From Coraliomargarita sinensis (GTDB lineage Bacteria; Verrucomicrobiota; Verrucomicrobiia; Opitutales; Coraliomargaritaceae), in the NCBI RefSeq assembly GCF_003185655.1, contig NZ_QHJQ01000003.1:186001-250000 (forward strand): DNA of 64,000 nucleotides. The letters are read 5' to 3'. Both the position numbers and the translations under genes were made by a program. Below are positions 34,355 through 47,500 of the stretch, in pieces. The notes under the pieces are model-generated. The model ran no database searches and was not told where the DNA came from. It was given only the letters and a program-made list of their open reading frames with translations. How positions within the stretch are numbered: position 1 is the stretch's first letter; each line of letters opens with the position of its first letter.

Positions 34355-35452
34355 TCAGCCGGTTTTCAGTTCAGCCGCCATTTTCCGATTCAGCTTTTGC
34401 GACCAGGTCCCTCCGGGGACAAATTTGGCCCGGGTCATGTTTTGTTTTGTCGGCACCTTGCCGGTGACGGCCTTGTCCACCCAGCTGACAACTTTTCGGG
34501 CGGTGGCGATGTGATCCCAGTAGACGTGAGCCACCGGGGGGTGGCACCATTTGAGGGCGGGATTGGAATCGGTGCAGATGAGGTCGATCCCGTCGGATTT
34601 ATCCTTTCTCACCCATCCCAGATAATTCTGTAGGGCGAGAAAGAGCAACCAGTCCCCGATCAGGAAGGCAGTTGGTGGCGTAATTCGGAAGAGTTCATCC
34701 AGACAGCGGTGGAAACCTTCCGGGCTTTCTTCCCAATCCGGTAGATTATAAGTGCCGGTTTCGATGCCGTTATCTTTGAGTTCGTGGATGAAGGCCTCTT
34801 CGACTTTGCCGATCTGTGGTTTACGTCGTTCCCCCCGGACGAGAAAGACGATTCGCCGATGCCCCAGTTCGACCAGATGCCGGACCGCTTCCCGGACCGC
34901 CGGCACCTTGTCCGGCCCCACCCCGGCAATGGGGAGCCCCTCCATTCGACCAAAGAGCGCAAGTGCCGGGATCGAGGACTCGACAAACCATTCGAGCACG
35001 GGCTTCGAGGCCGCTTGTACAATCCAGAGATCCGCCGGGTTCGAATTCACCATTTGTGCCACCCGTTTCGGGTCGTGGTTGAGTTCGACCAGGGTCTTCG
35101 GAGCGAAAATCAATTCGTGCCCTGCCGCCAACAGTTGATGCCTTAGTTCGGAGATAACGCGATTCATCGAATCATCCCGCTCGTAAAGAATGATCGAGAT
35201 ACGCACGCCGGATTTTTCGAAATCGGCCGGGGTCTCGATGCTCCGGGGCTTACCCACCCCCTCGCTGACAAGCAGCCCCTCCTGTTCCAGAAGGTAGAGC
35301 GCCTTCTCCACAACGCTACGATGGACCCGAAGTTCCCTGGCAAGACTGACGATCCCAGGCATCTTGCCCACATAGCGGCCCTGCCGAATCGCGGAGCGGA
35401 GGTGCTCGGCAATCTGATCTGCCGGGGATAATAATTTGAACGGGGATTTCAT
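34355..35452 (-). CDS. GntR/LacI-type transcription regulator
   Basis: About 365 residues from ATG 35452 (a TTG at 35470 would add six). An N-terminal GntR winged helix (about 5-75, with DQIAEHLRSAIRQGRYVGKM and ELRVHRSVVEKALYLLEQEG) is joined to a LacI/periplasmic-binding-like sensor domain (about 85-345, with EAVRHLVELGHRRIVFLVRG and DLICTDSNPALKW). Such regulators sense sugars and control glycan-use genes, often repressing without the sugar. It lies between the small PEP-CTERM gene and the giant GH16 gene and may control the rhamnosidase or esterase operons, which is inference. Fusions of this type are common in Verrucomicrobiota. Confidence 0.88.
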   Translation of the reverse strand: MKSPFKLLSPADQIAEHLRSAIRQGRYVGKMPGIVSLARELRVHRSVVEKALYLLEQEGLLVSEGVGKPRSIETPADFEKSGVRISIILYERDDSMNRVISELRHQLLAAGHELIFAPKTLVELNHDPKRVAQMVNSNPADLWIVQAASKPVLEWFVESSIPALALFGRMEGLPIAGVGPDKVPAVREAVRHLVELGHRRIVFLVRGERRKPQIGKVEEAFIHELKDNGIETGTYNLPDWEESPEGFHRCLDELFRITPPTAFLIGDWLLFLALQNYLGWVRKDKSDGIDLICTDSNPALKWCHPPVAHVYWDHIATARKVVSWVDKAVTGKVPTKQNMTRAKFVPGGTWSQKLNRKMAAELKTG

Positions 35453-35555
35453 AAGCGTAGAAACGCACAAGGCTCTCTAACTCGGAATAACCGGATCGCC
35501 GAATGTGTGACGTTTTTTTCCTAAAAAATGTCCGATTTCACGAAACGACTCGTTC

Positions 35556-38500
35556 CTACGGCGCGGTGGACTCGGAGAGGATATACATTTCGTCGACGAA
35601 CAGGCTGTCGAGGTTGCGGTTGCCGGCGCTGGTGTCGGTATCCAGCACCCGGACGTGGACGATGCCGCTGGTGCCTGCTGGCAGTGTGAAGCTCTGCGGC
35701 GTATCGTCGTCTGCGGTCTTGGTTACCGTCAGCATGTCGGTGTAGACGCCGTCCACGCCGGTGGTGGAGTATGCGAAGGTGAAGTCGTCGCCTTCCCCGT
35801 TCGCGCTGTGGTGCGCCTCGATCTGGAAGGAAACGGTATCGCCGCCGAGGACATCAAACTCCCACTTGTGCTCCAGATAGCTGGTGCGGTCGGTCGGCTT
35901 GCCGTTGGATTCGGTCTCGGTGATGACCTCATAGACATTGTCCGAGCTGAAGGTATCCGGAATAGTCCCGCTCACCGTACCGGCGATCAGGGTCTCGGCG
36001 TAGGCGTAGTCCGCGACGGAGGTCGCGATTACCTCGATCTCGAGGGTCGCGGTGACTGCCGGGGCGATGCCGTCGCTGACGCTGACGGTGAAGCTGTTCG
36101 GGCCGACGTCGGCGACACCCGGTGTCCCGGAGAGGGAACCGTTGACCGCCACGCTGAGCCAGGCGGGGCCGCTGACCTTCGCGTAGCTAAGGCTCGCACC
36201 GCTGTCTTCGTCGGTGGCACTGATCGAACCACTGTAGGCCTGGCCTTCGCTGGCATCGGCACCGATAATCGGATCCGCACTCCAGACCGGGGCGTCGTTG
36301 ACGTTCACGACCGTGATCTCCAGGGTCGCGGTATCGCTGCCTCCGTTGCCGTCGCTCACGCTGACGGTGAAGCTGTTGGCCCCGACATCGGCATTGAGCG
36401 GTGTCCCGGCGAGAGAACCGTCATTATTAACGATCAACCACAAGGGGCCGCTAACCTTGCTGTAGCTCAAGGTGTCGCCCGCATCGGGATCGCTGGCCGT
36501 CCCGGTCAGCGTACCGCTGTAGGCCCCATCCTCGGTGGCGTCGGACCCGGCGATCGGATCGGCGGTAAAGACCGGGGCACGGTTGGCCTGGGCCAGCGTG
36601 ATCTCGAGGACGGCAGTATCGCTGCCGCCGTTGCCGTCGCTCACGCTGACGGTGAAGCTGTTCAAGCCGACATCGCCGCTCGACGGTGTGCCACTGAGTG
36701 CACCACCCGTGGCCACACTGAGCCAGGCCGGCCCGCTCACCTTCGCGTAGCTCAGGCTGTCACCGGCGTCCACATCGCTGGCGGTGCCGGTCAACGTGCT
36801 GCTGTAGGCAATACCATCCGTGGCTCCGGCGCCCGTGATCGGGTCGGCGGTAAAGACCGGCGCATCGTTGGTATTGATGACCGTGATATTGAGGGTCGCC
36901 TCGACTGGTGCGGCGATGCTGTCGCTCACACTGACAGTGAAGCTGTTTGCGCCCACGTCGGCGTTCGTCGGCGTGCCGCTGAGCGTACCGTCGCCGGCCA
37001 CATTAAGCCAGGCCGGACCACTCACCTTGGCGAAGGTCAGTGCATCACCCGTATCCACATCGCTGGCGTCGTCAGCCAGGCTGCTGCTGTAGGCAGCATC
37101 CTCGGTGGCATCGACTTCGTCGACCGGATCGGTCGCCCAAGTCGGGGCCGAGTTGCCGGCTGCGGTCTCCACAGTGATGGTGACCTCGTCGAAGCCCGGA
37201 ACGGAGGTGCCGTCGTCGGCGGTGAGGCGAAGCAGGTAAGTGCCTTCCACCCCAAAGGAGGCCGTGGTCGCAGGACTGTTCACGTCCGCGAAGGCGACCG
37301 GAGCCGGACCACTGGTCATGGTCCAGGTCGCGGTGTAAGACTCCCCGTCCGGTTCCGTCACGCTACCAGCCAGAGTGGCCTGCGCACTCGTCCCGGCGGT
37401 CGCGTCATAGTTGGCGCTGACTTCGGCCTCGCTCAGGATCTGATTGTGGTACGAGCGGAAGATCGCAATCTGTCCGTCGAAGCTCTCGGTATTGGCATCA
37501 CCATTACCGGCACCGCCGGTGTTGCTGCCGCCGCGCTTGCCGAGACCTGCGGCATCACTGCCGCACATATCGGGATCGCTGCGACTGCCGCTGGCCGCCA
37601 GGCTACCATTGATATAGAGGTGATAATTCCCCCCGGAAACCAGCGGATCATAGGTCACAACGACTTGAATAAAGTCGTTGGTCAGACCGCTGACATCCGC
37701 GCTGATCTTGCCCTGACTCGAGTCGTGAGCCGTCTCAACGAAACCGTTGTTGTAGAAGATACCCAAGCCGGTTCCACCGCCGGTTTCCCAGAGGACTTGA
37801 CCGTTGGTCGGGTAGCTTGCGGAGGCATCGGGCTTGAACCAGAGCTCGAGAGTGATCGGTCCACGATCCACGCCCATGTCCTGCAGCGAGGTACCGGAGG
37901 CGCCTCCCGTCCCCAGAAGTCCACCGGGGAATTCGTAGGCGGAGGTGATAGCGGCAAGCGCACTGCCTGCATCGGCCACGAAGCTGACCTCAGGGTCCAG
38001 GGCAGCGTTCCACAGACCGAGGCTGTCCTCCCAGGTGGTGTTGGCTCCGTCATACAGACCGGCATCCAGATAGATGGCCGCGCCTGCCGTGACGGACCCG
38101 CCACCGCTACCGGACAGGTAGACGGTATCGTTGGTCCCTGCTTCCACGATGGGCGACTGGTTGTCGTTCTCCACCTCGGTGGCGGTGACCGTGGCGCTGG
38201 CAAAGACGCCACCCGGATCCTCACAGAGGATGGTGGCCGTGCCGTTGCTCACATCCGCGTCCTCTGCCGCAGCCAAAGTGACTTGCTGCCAGGTGGTGGC
38301 GTTGGACGGCGTGAAGGTCAGCGAGCTGCCGGACTGAACTGCCAAGTCGGTGTCGCCCGAAGCGTTGGAGACGTTGACCGTGACATCGCTCGCCGGCAGG
38401 TAACGCAGCTTCACGTCGAAGGTCTGCGTGCCGCCCTCGGGGACACTCACGCTCGACGTCGAGACCAGGATATCGGACTCCGGTACCACGGTGATCGTGA

Positions 38501-41500
38501 GGACCTTCTCGTAGGTAGCCCCCTCGATATCGGTGACCCGGACCCGCACGCTGCGGGTCGCGCCATTGTCGAAGTTCAGAGGAACTGCGGTGGTCAGCTG
38601 ACCCAGGGTGGTGCTGTCCGAGACGAACTCGGGGATCGAGAAGAGGGCGTTGTCCGTATCACCGGCTCCAGCCACCAGGCTGTAGCGGAAGACTTCCGCC
38701 GGGTCGGCGTCGATTGCGGTGAGCTCACCGACCACCGTGCCCGCCGGCAGATTCTCTTCGACGCTGCTGCTGGAGATCGTGATGTCGGTCGGGGCCACGT
38801 TGCTGGTCGCGCCCTCCCAGATCCGCCAGTAGTCCACGTAGTAGCGCTTCGGGAAGGTCGTGCTGCCCACGCTGCCGCCGCCGTCGCCGCCGACCGCGAG
38901 ATTCAGCCAGAGGCTGTGCGGCTGCTTGAAGGGCTCGCTGGGCGCACCGCCGTAGCTGCCGTTGTTGACCAGCCAGGACTGCGGGATCTCGTTCATCAGG
39001 ATGTTGTCACAGTAGAGGCGGACATAGTCCTCGTCCCACTGCATGGTCCAGATATGGAACTCGTTTTCCCAGTTCGGATCGACCGCCTTGAGGCTGGCGA
39101 TGGTCCGGTTGGAGGCATCCCACTTCGCAGTCCAGCGCTCCCCTGCACCGACGGCGCAGTTCGCGAGAATCTTGCTCTGGTAGTACTCCATGATGTCGCA
39201 CTCGCCGTTGTAGGGCCATTCGCCGGTGTCACCGACCGTCCAGATGGCGGGCCACATGCCGGCGAAGACCGGGATCTTGGCGCGGATTTGCGCGCGGCCG
39301 TATTGCCAGGAGTAGTTGCCCTCGGTCTTGATACTGGAGGAGGTGTAGTTGTAGGTGTCCGGCCCCGAGGTCGTGGTTTCCTCGCGCGCTTCGATCACGA
39401 ACATGCCGTTCTCCTGCCAACCGTTCTGGTCGGTGTAGTACTGCAGCTCGTTGTTGCGCTGGTAACCGCTTTCGTACCACCAGACGTTCGGATCGGCCTG
39501 ACCGGTGCCCTCGAACTCCTCCGACCAGGTCGGCGGGATGCTCGAACCGTCTCCAGCCGCCGCATTGACCGTGATGTTGAGGGTCGCCTCAACCGGTGTG
39601 GCGATGCCGTCGCTTACGCTGACTGTGAAGCTGTTCGCGCCCACGTCGGTGTTGGCGGGCGTGCCACTGAGCGTGCCGTCGGTGGCCACGCTGAGCCAGG
39701 CCGGACCGCTGACCTTGGCGAAGGTCAGCGTGGTGCCCGGATCCTCGTCGGTCGCGCTGCCCGCGATCGTGCCGCTATAGGCGGTGTTCTCGGTGGCGTC
39801 GCTGCCGGTGATGGGATCGGCGGTAAAGACCGGCGCATCGTTCACGTTGAGCACCGTGATGTTCAGGGTCGCGGTATCCGTGCCGCCGTTGCCGTCATCC
39901 ACCTGCACACCGAAGCTGTTGGCGCCCACGTCGCTTTGGGTCGGCACACCCGAGAGGGTGCCGTTTGTGTTGACCGCAAGCCAGGCCGGGCCGCTCAGCT
40001 TGCTGAAGCTCAGGCTGTCGCCCGCATCTTCGTCGGTAGCGGAGCCCGCCAGGGTCTCATTGTAGAGCGAGTCCTCACTCGCGTCCGGTCCGGTGATCGG
40101 ATCGGTGGTAAAGACCGGGGCATTGTTTGTGTTGAAGACCGTGATGTTCAGAGTCGCCTCGACCGGGGTGGCAATGATCCCGTCGGTCACGCTCACGGTG
40201 AAGCTGTTCGCACCCACGTCCGCGTTGGACGGCGTGCCGCTGAGCGAACCATCGGGCGCCACGCTCAACCAGGACGGACCACTCACCTTCGCGTAAGTCA
40301 GGGCCGCGCCCGCATCGTCGTCGGTGGCCGTCCCGGCAAGCGAGCCGCTGTAGGCAAGCCCTTCGGTCGCCCCGCCGCCATCGATCGGATCGGCGGTGAA
40401 GACCGGCGCGTCGTTGGTGTTGAGCACTGTGATGTTGAGAGTCGCTTGAACCGGCGCAGCGATGCTGTCGCTGACGCTGACCGTGAAGCTGTTCGCCCCC
40501 ACATCGGCGTTGGACGGCGTGCCGCTCAGCGTACCGTCGGCGGCCACGCTCAGCCAGGCCGGACCGCTGACCTTGACGAAGGTCAGGGTGTCGCCTGCGT
40601 TGGTGTCGCTTGCGTCGTCAGCCAGCGTGCTGCTGTAGGCGCTGTCCTCGATGGCGTCGGTTTCATTGACCGGATTGCTGCTCCAGGCCGGTGCGGCGTT
40701 GGCTTCCACCACCGTGATGGTGGTGTCGTCCGCGATCGCGATCGCCGTATCGAGGGCATTGCCCGCGGCGTCCGTCAGGACTGCGCCCGCGGCCACCTGC
40801 AGTTGCAGGCTGCCTGTCGTGGTCGGCGTCGCTTCCACAGTGAAGACGCCCGGGCTGGTCTCGGTGACCGCACCGATCGTGACGGCTGCCGTACCGGCGT
40901 TGCCAAAGTCGGCTGCGTCCACCGTGGCTGCGTCCATGTCCTCGCTGAAGCTCAGGGTGTAGCTCACCAGCGTGTTGGCGGTCACGTCCGCCCCACTCCC
41001 GTCGTCCACGATGTCCGCGGAACTCAAGGTCGGTGCCGTGGTGTCGCCGCCACCGGAACCCTGGGCGCCGTCCACGATGACACCCATGAAGCGGGCCCGG
41101 TTCTGGACGGATCCGGTGTAGGCGTAGGTGATTGAGCTGTAGGCCTGACCGATATTTTCGAAGGCAAAGGCCACCACGTACATGTTCCGGCTGGCGGGCG
41201 GGTCGATCTGCGGCATCGCCTCGACGATCGGAGACTGCCCCGAACCGTTCATGGTAAGGGACAGATCAAACGGAGTGTCCCAACCGCCGAGCAGGACATA
41301 GACCGTGCCGGACTCGTACGCCGAGATATCGATCGTACCGCTAACTTCGTAGCCGCCCGAAATGGTTTCCGTGGAGCCGCCAAAATCGGCCGGTGCGGTA
41401 TCCGGATCGCTGTTCGTCCAGACGTCGCCGCGGTCGAAGTTGGCGAAGGTGGTGGCTCCGTTGTAACTGTCGATGGTGATGCTTGAGCCGCCGGTGGCGT

Positions 41501-44500
41501 AGAAACCAATCTGGTGTTCGGCGTAGCTACCGCCGAGGACGGTGTTCTTGGCCAGGGCGTAAGCTTCGACCGTTCCATCGCCGAAAGTGCCGGAGGCATC
41601 CCCGTTGTAACCGGCTTTGCCCGGGTAGACCGACAGAGTGAAGTTCGTATCACTACTGATCATCGTCGAGGCACCGAAGGTCACGCTGGCGGACGCGACC
41701 ACCGCCGGATCCACGGTAATATTCAAGGTCGCTGTGTCGCTGCCACCGTTACCGTCGTCGACCTGTACCGTAAAGGCGTTCAACCCTTCGTCCGTGCTGC
41801 TAGGTGTCCCTGAGAGCGCACCGTCCGTCGCGACATTGAGCCAGGCCGGACCGCTCACCAGGGAGTAAGTCAAGCTGTCGGCCGGATCTTCATCCGTGGC
41901 ACTTCCGCTGATGCTGCCCGCATAGGCTTCGTCTGCGGTGGCATTCGCTCCGGTAATCGGATCGACCGCAAAGACCGGAGCATCGTTCACGTCCACCACA
42001 GTAATGTTCAAGGTGGCCGTATCCGTGCCGCCATTACCGTCGTCCACCTGCACGGTGAAGCTGTTGACTCCGACGTCACTTTGGGCCGGAACGCCGGACA
42101 GCGCACCATTCGCATTGACCGCCAACCAGGCGGGACCACTGAGCTTGCTGAAGGTCAGCGTGTCGCCGGTATCCGCATCGGTCGCAGTTCCCGCCAGCGT
42201 CTCGCCGTAAAGTGCGTCCTCGGTGGCATCCGCACCGGCGATCGGGTCGCTGGTGAAGACCGGTGCATCGTTCGTGTTGAGTACCGTAATGTTGAGTGTC
42301 GCCTCCACGGGTGTCGCAATCACTCCGTCGGTCACGGTGACGATGAAGCTGTTCGATCCGACATCGCTGTTGATCGGCGTGCCGCTGAGCGTACCGTCGG
42401 ACGCCACGCTAAGCCAGGCCGGGCCACTCACCTTGGCATAGGTCAAAGGATTGCCATCGTCATCGAGTGCGGTGCCGGCAATGGACCCGCTGTAAAGCGC
42501 GTCCTCGGTGGCGTCGCCGCCAGCGATCGGATCAACCGTGAAGACCGGCGCGTCATTGGTGTTGATCACCGTGATGTTGAGCGTCGCTTCGACCGGGCTG
42601 GCGATGATGCCGTCCGTGACACTCACAGTGAAGCTGTTCGCGCCCACATCGGCGTTGGACGGTGTCCCGGAGAGGGTGCCATCGGCGGTAACGCTCAGCC
42701 AGGACGGACCGCTGACTTTGGCGTAGGTCAAAGTCGCGCCCGCATCCTCGTCGGTTGCGCTACCCGAAATACTGCTGCTGTAAGCCGCATCCTCGGTCGC
42801 GTCGGAACCCGAGATCGGCTCGACCGTGAAGACCGGCGCGTCATTGGTGTTGATCACCGTGATGTTGAGCGTCGCTTCGACCGGGGTGGCGACGATGCCA
42901 TCGGTTACGCTCACCGTGAAGCTGTTCGCTCCGACGTCGGCGTTGGACGGTGTACCGGAGAGCGTACCATCGACTGCGACCGTCAACCATGCCGGGCCGC
43001 TGACTTTGGCAAAGCTTAGCGTATCGCCCGCATTGCCGTCACTGGCGTCATCCGCGAGCGTGCTACTGTAGGCAGCATCTTCTGTTGCACTGGCTTCGTT
43101 CACCGGGTTAGTGGACCAGGCCGGTGCCACATTCACCTCGTCAACCGTGATGATGGTATCATCGGCAATCGCCGCGGTGGTATCGAGCCCGTTACCCGCC
43201 GGATCAGATAGCACCGCTCCGGCAGAAACCTGCAGTTGCAAGCTTCCCGCACTTGTCGGTGTGGCTTCCACCGTGAACACACCGGCGGCCGTCTCGGTGA
43301 TTGCACCGATCGTAAGCGATGAGCTTCCGGCATTGGAGAAGTCCGACGCATCCACCGTGGCTTCATCCATGTCCTCGCTGAAGGTCACGGTGTAAGTCAC
43401 CATTGTGCTTTCGGTGACATTGGCACCGGATTGATCATCCACGATGTCCGTACTTGCGAGCGTCGGAGCGGTCGTATCACTACCGCCTCCGGTGGAACCG
43501 TCGACGACAACACCCATGAATCGAGAGCGGTTCGCGACCGAACCTGTATAGTTGTAGGTAATCGAATCGTAAGCTTGTCCCTCGTTCCCAAAGCTCCAGG
43601 CAACAACGTACATGTTGCGACTGGGGGGAGGGTCGACTTGCGGCATGTTTTCAGTAATTGGCGTTTGTCCCGCCCCGTTCATCGTTAAAGAAAGATCGAA
43701 CGGAGTATCGTAACCACCCAGCAGTACATAGACCGTGCCCGAAGTGTAACCGGAAATATCAATGCTGCCGTTGGCTTCATAGGCGCCCGAAATCGTCTCG
43801 GTCGTGCCACCGAAGTTGGCGGCCTGCGAATCCGGATCGTTACTTGTCCAGACATCGCCGCGATCGAAGTCGGCGAAGGCGGCGACCGCAGTCCAGTTAT
43901 CCATAGTGATACCACTGCCACTCGAGGCATAGGTATTTACCGAACCGGGAGATCCGGTCACAGCATTGTTGAACAAGGCATAAGCCTCCACGGTACCGTC
44001 ACCGAAGGTGCCGACTGCATCGCCATCGTAGCCAGCCTTGCCCGGATAGACTGACAGGTTGAAATTGCTGTTGTCACTAATCAAAGTCGAAGTGCCAAAG
44101 CTGAGCCCGACGGATGGCGCTGCCGCATTGACCTCGATATTGAGCGACGCTTCAACCGGAGTTGCGATAATCCCGTCCGTCACGCTAACTGTGAATGCAT
44201 TCGCTCCAACATCGGCGCTACCCGGGGCACCTGAGAGCGCGCCGTCGGCAGCCACATTCAACCAAGCCGGTCCGCTGACCTTGACATAGGTCAGAGTATC
44301 TCCCGTATCCTCGTCGCTGGCACTGCCGGCGATTGTGTCAGCATAAGCCACACCTTCGGTCGCGCTGGAACCGACGATAGGATCGACCGTAAAGACCGGC
44401 GCGTCATTTGTATTGATCACCGTGATGTTCAAGGTCGCAGTATCGCTGCCGCCGTTGCCGTCATCCACATTCACTGTGAAGCTGTTGGCCCCCACATCGG

Positions 44501-47500
44501 AATTGTCCGGTGTGCCGGAGAGATCGCCATTGGCGGCCACAGCCAACCAAGCCGGTCCGCTCACTTTGGCGTAACTCAGGGTATCCCCTGTGTCCGCATC
44601 GGTCGCGCTGCCCGCGATCGTATCGCTGTAGAGCGCATCCTCCGTGGCATCCATACCCGCAATCGGATCGGTCGTAAAGCTTGGCGGGTTGTTTGTCGCG
44701 ACATCCACCGTGATGGTGGTGTCGTCAACGATCGCAACCGATGTATCCAGAGCATTCCCGGCGGTATCGGTAAGCACCGCACCGGTAACGACCTCCAGTT
44801 GTAGGCTACCCGCACTTGTCGGGGTCACCTCGACGCTAAAGACGCCGGCGGTGGTTTCGGTGATCGTGCCGATAGTAATCGCAGAGGTCCCGGCATTGCC
44901 GAAATCAGCCGCATCGACGCTGGCGGCGTCCATGTCTTCGCTGAAGGTCAACGTGTAGGTGACGAGATTATTCTCGGTCACGTTCGCCCCACTGCGGTCA
45001 TCCACAATGTCGGAAGCAGCGAGCGTCGGCGGCGTTGTGTCACCTCCACTACCCACGGTTGCATCCACCACGACACCCATGAATCGAGCCCGGCTCGCGG
45101 TCGATCCGGTGTAGGCGTAAGTGATGGAATCGTAATTTTGATTCGGATTGTAGAAGCTGAGGGCGACCACGTAAAGGTTGCGTGAACCAGGAGGATCGAT
45201 CTGCGGCATGCTCTCGACAATGGAGGTCTGCCCCGAACCGTTCATGGTCAGTGACAGGTCGAAGGGAGTATCCCAACCACCCAGTAGCACATAGACCGTG
45301 CCGGAGCTATAGCTGGATATGTCGATTGTTCCATTTGCCTCGTAGGCACCCGAGATCGTCTCAGTGGTGCCCCCGAAATTCGCGGTCTGCGAATCCGGAT
45401 CGTTGCTGGTCCAGACATCGCCGCGTTCGAATTCGGCGAAACTGGCGACAGCTGACCAGGTATCCAAAGTGATGGCGCTCCCCCCGGAGGCATAGGTATT
45501 CACCGAGCCGGGCGTCCCGGTCACGGCATTGTTGAACAATGCATACGCTTCCACCGTCCCGTCGCCGAAGGTGCCCGCGAGGTCACCATTATAACCGGCC
45601 TTACCCGGATAGACGGACAGGTTGAAATTGCTACCGTTACTGATCAAACTGGATTCGCCAAAAATGAATCCTTCATAGGATGCGCTCGGAGTGACCGTGA
45701 TCTTGAGAGTCGTCTCAACCGGGGAGGCAATGATCCCATCGGTCACATTCACGATAAAGTCATTGACGCCCACATCGCCCATGGTCGGCGTACCGGAGAG
45801 CGTGCCGTCGGAAGCGACGCTGAGCCAGGCCGGGCCGCTCACCTTGGCGAAGGTCAGCGTATCCCCTGTATTGGCATCGCTGGCATCATCCGCGAGCGTG
45901 CCGCTGTAAGCCTCTCCCTGAATGGCATCGGCCTCATTCACCGGATTTGCATCCCAAACCGGAGCGACGTTGACTTCAAACACGGTGATCGTGGTGTCGT
46001 CGACAATGGCGGATGCCGTATCCAGCGCGAAGCCGTCTGTATCGGTTAACACCGCACCCGCAGAAACCTGCAGCTGTAAGCTACCCACCGTTGTCGGCGT
46101 CACGTCCACGGTGAAGACACCGGGGGAGGTCTCGGTAATCGCACCTATCGAGATAGAAGCGGTGCCCGCATTTGAGAAGTCGGCGGCATCGACCGTGGCC
46201 GCATCCATATCCTCGCTAAAGCTCACGGTATAGTTGACGAGCGAGTAGAAGCTCACATCCGCCCCACTCCGGTCGTCGACAATATCGCCGCCGGCCAAGG
46301 TCGGATTGCCGGAAATGACCGTAATCGAGGTATCATCCGCGATGGAGGATGTGGTATTCAGGGCATCGCCTTGCGCATCCAAGATCACGGCACCCTGCGC
46401 AATTGCCAGGATGATTGAACCGGCTTCGGTACCGGCGGCGGTGACCTCAACGGTTACCTCTTCCGGGGAAACTTGGGCGATTGTGCCGATGGCGATCGGA
46501 TAGCCGGTCAGGTTCACAAAATCCTCCGCACCGATGCTGGAGAGATCCATCGCTTCGCTGAACTTGAGCGTGTAGGTGATCGGCGTCGCCAAATCAACCG
46601 GGTAGCCCAAGGTGTCGTCGGTGATATCGAGATGGCTCAAGGTCGGCAGAGCCGGGTCCTGGCCGATCGAAACTTCCAGGTCGACCGAAGTCCCGTAAGC
46701 CGAAGCAGACGGTCCGGACGGCGTTTGGGAAAGAATGTGCCCGGCAGGGACTGTGACGCTGTAGCTGGCAGCCGAAGTCACCGTGCCCACCGCCATGCCG
46801 GCATCCGTGATCATGGCTTCAGCCATGGACTGCTCCATGCCAAGCACCGAAGGTACGGTTCCCTGAGATGGAATCGTGGCCGATGCCGCGGCCGATGCCG
46901 CGGTTTCATTCAGGTTGGGATACTTATCGCGGGCTTTGACGGTGTAGCTGTACTGTACACCCGGCGTGAGCCCGGTGTCGGTGTACACGTTGCTGTCCTG
47001 CCAGCCGCTGTCGTTGCCGCCGCCAGCCGTGCAGCTAAAGTAGTATTCGACCTCCATGGTGTCATGCGCCGGAGTCGCCGTCATGGAGATGGACGAACCA
47101 CCCACAGGTGTGGGCGCGATGTCGAAGGACATCGGGTTCGGTGTGGGCGCACTGGTATCCGCCGTCATATCAACAGTGCCCTGGAGGACGCTGTGCGCGG
47201 TCGCCCCAAAGCGAATTTCGTCGATATAAGTCACGTTGCTGCCGCCGGAACCGGTGGCAAAAGTCAATACATCCAGTTTCGATTGGTCCAGATTGGCCAC
47301 GAGCGTAGAGCTGGGCTGGGCGGGCAATACCATATCCTCGTAAGGCAGATAAATTTCGACAAGGTCCTCACTGCCCCCCCAGACGATCTTACCGACCACC
47401 AGGCGCGGTGTGTCGTCGTTTAATTGACCGGCCACTTCCACATCCCAGCTGCCGGTTAGTGGCGTCGTATTACTACTGTCGTAGAACTGCGCGGCATAGG

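Noticed and set aside
35655..41135. 1826-codon open frame on the plus strand
   Set aside because: It lies antisense to the giant GH16 gene, has no domains, and arises from GC-rich repetitive codons read backwards. Similar long antisense frames occur opposite the esterase genes (for example 26565-27509 and 42081-43019).
36030..46000. Regularly spaced repeats resembling a CRISPR or VNTR array
   Set aside because: Period is ~290 bp, the reading frame is open throughout and the repeats encode Ig/cadherin-like domains.
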